Notes under the pieces: generated by a model | Databases searched by the model: none | What the model saw: only the letters and a program-made list of their open reading frames with translations | What the model was told of the DNA's origin: nothing | Translations under genes and position numbers: made by a program | NCBI RefSeq assembly: GCF_900105555.1 | Contig: NZ_FNTZ01000001.1 | Coordinates: 868,001-932,000, forward strand | Reading direction: 5' to 3' | Origin: Pseudomonas coleopterorum | GTDB taxonomy: Bacteria > Pseudomonadota > Gammaproteobacteria > Pseudomonadales > Pseudomonadaceae | Length of the DNA: 64,000 nucleotides | Shown: piece by piece, positions 59,401-64,000 of the stretch | Layout: each line of letters starts with the position of its first letter | Numbering within the stretch: position 1 is the first letter of the stretch

Positions 59401-61083
59401 GCCAATGACAGCGAACGTTTGAGAGGGCTTCGCGAGGCAATGAGCCAGGCAACCGGCGACTATCTGGATGCGCTGCGCCAGGTGTTGGAGGTCAGTCTGG
59501 AACTGAACCAGTTGGAGCCTTACAGCAACCGGGCCAAGGAGCAGGCCAGCCTGCTGTTCCAGCTGTGTGAGGTCGCGCAGGAGGAAGTTATCAACCTGCG
59601 TTACAAAAGCCTCGATCTTCGTGACCGCGCCGAGGACATGAACGTGCTTCTGGAAGGGGCGGACATGAGCGAACGGCAGTCGCAACAGTTCTTCGATTAT
59701 GTCAGCGACAGCATCGATGTTCTGGACAAGCAGATTCAACTGACCAAAGAACTGGGCCAGTGGAAAGAGCAACTGCGGCGTTTACCGATCGAAGGCGCCG
59801 CCGCCGTTGAGAAGCTGACCGCGAACTGGATCGAAGCCTTGTCGATCCGACGCTGGATCGGCTTGCTAGTGGATGGTCTGGCGCTGACCAGCATTCGCAA
59901 TATTGCCTCCCTGGAGGTGGCGGACCGAATCATGGATTCGGTGGCCGAGCCAGTTCGTCTGGCGGCTCAGACCCATGCCGCTCTGGAGGAAACCGCCGAA
60001 TACAATCTCACTGATCGAGTCGAGCTGCTGAACAGCCTGGACCTGCAATATGAAGCGGCACAACAATCCCTTGAGTTCTATGTCGGCGAACTCGGCGATC
60101 GGCTGCACGAACCTGCGCGTGTGCGCCTGGCCAAGCTGATTCAAGAGTTGCGCGACAGTGCCCAGACGGCCCTGGTGCCGCTGATCCGTGAACAGTTCAA
60201 GATGACCCGCAAGCAGCGCCAGCAAGCCCGTCATAAAAATATCTTCGTGACCCGACACAGAGGGCTGGTGGTAGGGCAGCGGCGTACCAAGGTCGCGGTC
60301 ACCGATCGCGATATCGTCGATGTGATCGACCCCATCGAAAAGAAGGTACTGGCCTCGTTCGACAAGGATCCTGCTCAAGCGGATTGGGAGGCGCTGAAAA
60401 CGACCCGCGAAGTGCTGCGTCCACGATCGGCGCGCCGTTCGCTGAACGCGGCGATCCGACGTGGCAACCAGTTGTTGCAAGGCGCCGACCAGCAGACCCG
60501 CAAGGCCTGGAAGGAGGCGCAAAAGCCCTATCTGCCGGTGGAGGTCGAAGACCGGCTACGGTTGTATGCACAGCAGTTGAGCGACGCGGCCGATGCCGTA
60601 GAGCAGCAATTGACCCGTGACAATCAGGTAGACGAGGCCACCAGCGAGCGCACGTCAGCCCATGGCCGCGCAGAGCTGTTCCGTAACAAGGCCGCCGAGT
60701 TGCTGGAGCAGGGACGCCTGATCCACATCCATATGGTCAAATGGCAACCTCCTGCGGCGGCTCGGGTAGACTACCTGTACCGCCAAGGTGCAGCACGGAT
60801 CAGCCGTGTGGGGCCGCGCAGCAAGCTCAAACGCTCGCCTGGCTATCTGGAGGAATACCTGGTGGCCGACACGGCGGGCAAGCCTTTGTGGTACGCCCAT
60901 TTTCACTACGCACATCCACGCGGTCCCCGCGATGCCTATACCGCCGCGCACCTGAAAACCGTAGAGCAACGCTTCGACGGATTCGAGAAGCAAAAGATCG
61001 ACGAAGCGACTCATGGCAAATGGATCGGGATACTGCGCAGCGAAATCACGCCGCCCTTCGATCAGGTATATCTGGCACTTTGA
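56476..61083 (+). CDS. Very large protein of the Pseudomonas dermonecrotic-toxin-like (DUF6543) kind
   Basis: 1535 residues, intact. No N-terminal signal peptide. I recognise the general build of large Pseudomonas proteins annotated as dermonecrotic toxin domain proteins; this is by memory, not search. Residues 40-330 hold the putative toxin-like domain. Two hydrophobic stretches (about 716-755 and 769-786) could form a membrane hairpin. Residues 864-927 read LRGLYLDGERWLLPLEG..PGPWVERDEVGRWRLDLRL, a beta-rich unit. From about 930 to 1020 coiled coil is likely. The end has KPLWYAHFHYAHPRGPRDAY. No known catalytic motif was found. It stands alone between two terminators; no immunity, chaperone or secretion gene is adjacent. 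ATG 56476 has only a weak, distant ribosome-binding site. Confidence 0.65.
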   Translation: MTSLLTLSGEVARSAPLASSVSKHFASRPSLRDVAQQVLLTQFATRYPKLNVDFSLVHLFEPIGPTGTTPFSGYRKLLLADVLIDRYLHDKNIILVQGYHFLSAQAGAENPSALAVDMIQVQGIVNEWGPQILRAYSEALCSYWDLIAPTGGSRWQWLGNTLQTRLKRSVEREQKAGRLSNDQGATAMLLISMPSARQRALYTGDTIEASLISVQAMGLPLQRHAELTHALFIRRRVSSHGGDVLLMYTPVNGLEAFSTLQAMADAFALHLGHAITGPVLELALYSPAGNVFEAQAQAILEQQLEALQALGDYCRANGFGVGALERGADYVTCLFDIDSAEERARLQALQDGLPTWLTQADDAQRREFSLYLATLAALREQQQHASFLDGIPAITDFAEQALIRQIGRDHPHAALDAVDDVEVHILTVPNAPLSIVNAGDMTLEDHVISLVDLALDNLSGRPQGRLLIQPRTGATLPSWVDETTIQTLIDRTDASGGYLALLKQKLLQDPVEFKRRSALFASQLQCQLPMLALENSIRGLWGFTRLGWKYVAGVMEAAGNTEIEGVSVAIQALAILPAADMKVDKVCNMYVIAATDGSGLQVLYRPLMQPTLIQYPDRAALFEAIAEEGEVQRSVLDWLDTPARARYANDGFHQPHLVRFGQGSDYAPISVPAAAALEGVALGADVLTELYQSCVKALVTVADRRSVSSEESRWIGYRALGWTVFNALLPILPGPLASAGWLIQAMAASNVTLAAQAGGDKDVADDQLVNLLFNVALVLLVHTTERSMAIREFHQPVRAMPAKTTVTTRLLPTPVQHFDANAHLSFSWARAQHRLSPEDATALARYRVAAPQPLPEPLSHGALRGLYLDGERWLLPLEGHFYQVAVDDGLVRIVDATRPQTPGPWVERDEVGRWRLDLRLRLRGGGPKRSIAALRAANRERMQACDRQIGEFNQKRSALHARVNELLGKVNRAMKANDSERLRGLREAMSQATGDYLDALRQVLEVSLELNQLEPYSNRAKEQASLLFQLCEVAQEEVINLRYKSLDLRDRAEDMNVLLEGADMSERQSQQFFDYVSDSIDVLDKQIQLTKELGQWKEQLRRLPIEGAAAVEKLTANWIEALSIRRWIGLLVDGLALTSIRNIASLEVADRIMDSVAEPVRLAAQTHAALEETAEYNLTDRVELLNSLDLQYEAAQQSLEFYVGELGDRLHEPARVRLAKLIQELRDSAQTALVPLIREQFKMTRKQRQQARHKNIFVTRHRGLVVGQRRTKVAVTDRDIVDVIDPIEKKVLASFDKDPAQADWEALKTTREVLRPRSARRSLNAAIRRGNQLLQGADQQTRKAWKEAQKPYLPVEVEDRLRLYAQQLSDAADAVEQQLTRDNQVDEATSERTSAHGRAELFRNKAAELLEQGRLIHIHMVKWQPPAAARVDYLYRQGAARISRVGPRSKLKRSPGYLEEYLVADTAGKPLWYAHFHYAHPRGPRDAYTAAHLKTVEQRFDGFEKQKIDEATHGKWIGILRSEITPPFDQVYLAL

Positions 61084-61114
61084 GTCCGGCGCCAGTTCTC
61101 GCTTGGCCAAGGCG

Positions 61115-61154
61115 AAAAAAAAGCGGGGCCTGCTAATGCAGGCCCCGCTTTTTT
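61115..61154. terminator. Bidirectional intrinsic terminator
   Basis: AAGCGGGGCCTGC and GCAGGCCCCGCTT are perfect 13-base arms around TAAT, with A-runs before and T-runs after. It serves the large gene on the plus strand and zapG on the minus strand. Confidence 0.92.
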
Positions 61155-61190
61155 GTCGACACGTGTTTCACATTGATCGAACGTGCAGCC

Positions 61191-61628
61191 CTACTTGCGC
61201 TTCAGGCCATACTGCTCGTCCAGCATGCCAGGCGAGTTCGCTGCCTTGGGCGCATAGTCGCGAGGTGGCTCGGCATCGCGCGGCGGTGTCAGGCGCTCGC
61301 GGTGAGGCTGCGGCGCGTCCGAGTGCAGGGCGGCAAGCAGGCGCTGGCGTGTGAGTTCATCAAGGGCCAGGCGGTCGGCGCCTTCGGCCAGGTGGTCCTG
61401 CACTTCCTGATAGCTCTGGGTCAGCTTCTTGACCAGGATCGCAGTGCTGTTGAAATGGGTCACTACCTCGTTCTGGTAGGTATCGAAACGTTCCTGGATA
61501 TCATCGAGCTGACGCTGTGTGCCATTGGGCACGGCACGAGGTGCCAGGCGCGCGACGGCAAAACCGATGACCACACCGACCACCAGGGCCAGGGTTGGCA
61601 ACAACCAAACTAAGAGCGAGAGTTCCAC
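61191..61628 (-). CDS. zapG: ZapG/YhcB-family inner-membrane protein (DUF1043)
   Basis: 145 residues. One N-terminal membrane helix (about 5-26) is followed by a coiled coil (TQRQLDDIQERFDTYQNEVVTHFNSTAILVKKLTQSY), the DUF1043 core, and a proline-rich tail. In E. coli YhcB (ZapG) links division and peptidoglycan/phospholipid synthesis. The start is GTG 61628 with AGGAAGGA just upstream; no ATG fits. Confidence 0.88.
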   Translation of the reverse strand: MELSLLVWLLPTLALVVGVVIGFAVARLAPRAVPNGTQRQLDDIQERFDTYQNEVVTHFNSTAILVKKLTQSYQEVQDHLAEGADRLALDELTRQRLLAALHSDAPQPHRERLTPPRDAEPPRDYAPKAANSPGMLDEQYGLKRK

Positions 61629-61767
61629 GAGTCCTTCCTCTATAAACGGCTTTGCTTTACGTTAACGGCTCGGACCTGCGCTGTATACCGCGCGCTTGCG
61701 CAATTTCGCAGGCCAGAATCTTCCAGCTAGACGAGTCGACCCCTGTTGGGGTCACGGAGTTCACCCC

Positions 61768-62397
61768 TTGCTCATCCGCGAAACCGCAGTTTTCATCGAC
61801 GGCCCGCAGGGCCCACTCGAAGCGTTGTACCTCGACACCGCCGATGCTACGGGCATCGCCTTGATCTGCCACCCCAATCCGGTACAGGGCGGGACCATGC
61901 TCAACAAGGTGGTGTCCACCTTGCAACGCACCGCTCGCGATGCCGGCATGCTGACGCTGCGCTTCAACTACCGCGGCGTCGGCGCCAGCGCCGGAAGCCA
62001 TGACATGGGCAGCGGTGAAGTCGACGATGCCTGGGCCGTGGCCCGCTGGCTTCGAGCGAAACACCCCGAACTGCCGCTGACGATTCTGGGCTTTTCCTTT
62101 GGCGGTTTCGTGGCAGCCACCCTGGCCGGCCGCCTGGAGGCTGAAGGCGAGGCGGTGCAGCAGTTGTTCATGGTCGCTCCAGCGGTGATGCGGATAACCG
62201 AGCGCTTGCCGCAGCAGGCCACATTGACCGTGATCCAGCCGGATGCCGACGAGGTGGTTGATCCACAGCTCGTCTACGACTGGTCCGACGAGCTCGAGCG
62301 CCCCCACGAGCTGCTGAAAGTGGCAGAATGCGGGCACTTTTTCCACGGCAAGCTGACCGACCTCAAGGATCTGCTGCTGCCGCGTCTTTCGAACTGA
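61768..62397 (+). CDS. Alpha/beta-hydrolase, serine-esterase-like
   Basis: 209 residues. The nucleophile elbow is [11 protein letters not shown], the oxyanion side [14 protein letters not shown], and the closing histidine is in AECGHFFHG, with Asp in [10 protein letters not shown]: a full catalytic triad. The substrate is unknown. The start is TTG 61768, supported by GGAG eight bases upstream; a TTG 24 codons earlier has no ribosome-binding site. It lies 34 bases before trpS and is probably co-transcribed with it. Confidence 0.85.
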   Translation: MLIRETAVFIDGPQGPLEALYLDTADATGIALICHPNPVQGGTMLNKVVSTLQRTARDAGMLTLRFNYRGVGASAGSHDMGSGEVDDAWAVARWLRAKHPELPLTILGFSFGGFVAATLAGRLEAEGEAVQQLFMVAPAVMRITERLPQQATLTVIQPDADEVVDPQLVYDWSDELERPHELLKVAECGHFFHGKLTDLKDLLLPRLSN

Positions 62398-62431
62398 TGC
62401 CCGTCCACGGCTCCTGAACAAGAATCGACCA

Positions 62432-63781
62432 ATGACCACTCGTATCCTGACCGGTATCACCACCACTGGCACGCCTCACCTTGGCAACTATGCCGGCGCC
62501 ATCCGCCCGGCGATCGTTGCCAGTCGCCAGAGTGACGCCGACTCGTTCTATTTCCTGGCCGATTACCACGCCCTGATCAAATGCGATGACCCGCTGCGCA
62601 TCCAGCGCTCGCGTCTGGAAATCGCGGCCACCTGGCTGGCGTCGGGTCTGGATGTGGAGCGGGTGACGTTCTATCGGCAGTCCGATATCCCGGAAATCCC
62701 GGAACTGACCTGGCTGCTGACCTGCGTGGCCGCCAAGGGCCTGCTCAACCGCGCCCATGCCTACAAGGCGTCGGTAGACAAGAACGTCGAAACCGGTGAA
62801 GACCCCGATGCCGGCATCTCCATGGGCTTGTACAGCTATCCGGTGCTGATGGCCGCCGACATCCTGATGTTCAATGCGCACAAGGTGCCGGTCGGCCGCG
62901 ACCAGATCCAGCACGTGGAAATGGCCCGCGACATCGGCCAGCGTTTCAACCACCTGTTCGGCAAGGGCCGTGAGTTCTTCGTCATGCCCGAGGCGTTGAT
63001 CGAGGAAAGCGTCGCTACCTTGCCCGGCCTGGATGGGCGCAAGATGTCCAAGAGCTACGACAACACCATCCCGTTGTTCACCAGCGCCAAGGACATGAAG
63101 GACGCCATCTCGCGTATCGTCACCGACTCGCGCGCGCCGGGCGAAGCCAAGGACCCGGACAATTCGCACCTGTTTACCTTGTTCCAAGCCTTCGCCACGG
63201 CCGAGCAGAGCGCCGAGTTTCACGCCGCGCTGCGCGAAGGCCTGGGTTGGGGCGAGGCCAAGGCGCGCCTGTTCAACCTGCTCGATGCCGAGCTGGGTGA
63301 AGCCCGCGAGCGTTATCACCACTTTATCGAGCGCCCGGCGGAACTGGAGGACATCCTCCTGGCCGGCGCCGCTAAAGCCCGTGCCGTCGCCACGCCGTTT
63401 CTGGGTGAGCTGCGCGAGGCGGTGGGGCTTCGCTCCTTCCGCGAGCAGGTGCAGGTGACCACGGCAGGCAAGAAGAAAGCCGCCAAGGCTGCACGCTTCG
63501 TCAGCTTCCGTGACGACGACGGCAGCTTCCGCTTCCGTCTGCTCGACGCCAGCGGCGAGCAACTGCTGCTGTCGCGCAGCTTCGCCGACGGCAAGGCAGC
63601 CGGGCAGGTCAGCAAGCAATTGCAGCAGGGCGGTGAACTGGACATCCGCAGCGATGCCGAAAGCTTCACGCTGTGGCTGGACGACACCTGCGTGGCCGAT
63701 GGCCCGACGTTCACCACGACAGAGGCCCGCGATACCGCCATTCAGGCGTTGCGCAAGGCACTGCAGCCCCAAGGGGAGTGA
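62432..63781 (+). CDS. trpS: Tryptophanyl-tRNA synthetase with a C-terminal extension
   Basis: 449 residues, about 110 longer than the usual bacterial enzyme. The class I core has [11 protein letters not shown] (HIGH equivalent, residues 11-21) and [10 protein letters not shown] (KMSKS). It ends near residue 340 with [10 protein letters not shown]. After a lysine-rich linker ([14 protein letters not shown]) comes a strand-rich unit [35 protein letters not shown], which looks like a YegP/DUF1508-type fold. The extension may bind RNA or fix the dimer; this is inference. The core is intact, so the enzyme should be active. Confidence 0.95.
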   Translation: MTTRILTGITTTGTPHLGNYAGAIRPAIVASRQSDADSFYFLADYHALIKCDDPLRIQRSRLEIAATWLASGLDVERVTFYRQSDIPEIPELTWLLTCVAAKGLLNRAHAYKASVDKNVETGEDPDAGISMGLYSYPVLMAADILMFNAHKVPVGRDQIQHVEMARDIGQRFNHLFGKGREFFVMPEALIEESVATLPGLDGRKMSKSYDNTIPLFTSAKDMKDAISRIVTDSRAPGEAKDPDNSHLFTLFQAFATAEQSAEFHAALREGLGWGEAKARLFNLLDAELGEARERYHHFIERPAELEDILLAGAAKARAVATPFLGELREAVGLRSFREQVQVTTAGKKKAAKAARFVSFRDDDGSFRFRLLDASGEQLLLSRSFADGKAAGQVSKQLQQGGELDIRSDAESFTLWLDDTCVADGPTFTTTEARDTAIQALRKALQPQGE

Positions 63782-63818
63782 TGCGACACCCTGTCGCAAA
63801 GCTCATTGCCATTATCCT

Positions 63819-63849
63819 GGGCCGTCGCTACAGTGACGGCCCGTTTTTG
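63819..63849 (+). terminator. Intrinsic terminator after trpS
   Basis: GGGCCGTC (63819-63826) and GACGGCCC (63835-63842) flank an 8-base loop and are followed by GTTTTTG, about 40 bases after the trpS stop. Confidence 0.85.
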
Positions 63850-63866
63850 TTGCCTTGCTAACGAAT

Positions 63867-64000
63867 ATGACGCCCCTAGAACGATACCAAGCCGATCTCA
63901 AACGTCCCGAATTCTTCCACGACGCCGCCCAGGAAAATGCCGTCCGCCACCTGCAGCGTCTGTACGACGATCTGGTCGCCGCCGGGCACAGCAAACCTGG
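63867..64000 (+). CDS. zapE: ZapE, cell-division AAA+ ATPase (partial)
   Basis: The first 44 codons are visible (MTPLERYQADLKRPEFFHD, then AAQENAVRHLQRLYDDLV) before the window ends. This is the start of ZapE/YhcM, an ATPase that acts on FtsZ rings. The P-loop is outside the window. The position after trpS and next to a zapG-type gene matches other pseudomonads. No strong ribosome-binding site precedes ATG 63867. Confidence 0.8.
   Translation, partial: MTPLERYQADLKRPEFFHDAAQENAVRHLQRLYDDLVAAGHSKP

Overview
The window is a GC-rich chromosomal segment of a Pseudomonas, most likely close to the P. putida group. This rests on protein content and on remembered gene order: the dppA/opdP peptide cluster, roxSR, gatCAB next to mreBCD-maf-rng-yhdP-tldD, the iron-linked fagA-fumC-orfX-sodA cluster, the kdsD-kdsC-lptCAB-rpoN-hpf-ptsN-rapZ-ptsO operon, mlaFEDCB-ibaG-murA-hisGDC, then algW, cysD-cysNC and trpS. 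No rRNA, tRNA, CRISPR array, insertion sequence or prophage was recognised.

Layout. 1-7.7 kb (minus strand): peptide uptake, with three tandem DppA-like binding proteins, an OprD-type porin, the first codons of a fourth gene at the left edge, and a SIMPL-domain protein. 7.9-9.7 kb (plus): the RoxS/RoxR redox two-component pair. 9.9-14.6 kb (plus): a FadR-type regulator, a tandem REP array, the glucarate-pathway enzyme KdgD, an AEC permease and an amino-acid permease. 14.6-19.4 kb (minus): a calcium/sodium antiporter, a short RlpA lipoprotein, and gatC-gatA-gatB. 19.6-32.1 kb (plus, except darP): mreB, mreC, mreD, maf, rng, yhdP, tldD, pmbA. 32.2-36.0 kb (plus): fagA, fumC, orfX, sodA and a ZIP transporter. 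36.0-43.1 kb (minus): Kdo synthesis, LPS export, sigma-54 and nitrogen-PTS operon. 43.3-51.2 kb (plus): Mla lipid transport, ibaG, murA, hisG, hisD, hisC. 51.2-56.4 kb: algW (minus), a Nif3 protein, cysD and cysNC (plus). 56.5-61.1 kb: one 1535-codon gene bracketed by terminators. 61.2-64 kb: zapG (minus), a hydrolase, trpS and the start of zapE.

Much of the window is envelope biology: cell shape (MreBCD), peptidoglycan precursors (MurA), LPS (KdsCD, LptABC), phospholipid transport (Mla, YhdP) and envelope stress (AlgW). The accessory-looking parts are the REP elements, the degenerate repeats between yhdP and tldD, and the 1535-residue protein, which resembles the large Pseudomonas proteins annotated as dermonecrotic toxin (DUF6543) proteins.

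Less obvious signals. mreC has no ATG, GTG or TTG in its natural start region and appears to start at ATT, overlapping the stop of a 14-codon leader frame. The regulator and kdgD upstream regions share an identical 10-base motif in opposite orientation. The rlpA start region is occupied by a REP element. TrpS carries an extra C-terminal domain of about 110 residues. All functional calls come from reading the sequence; no database search was run.
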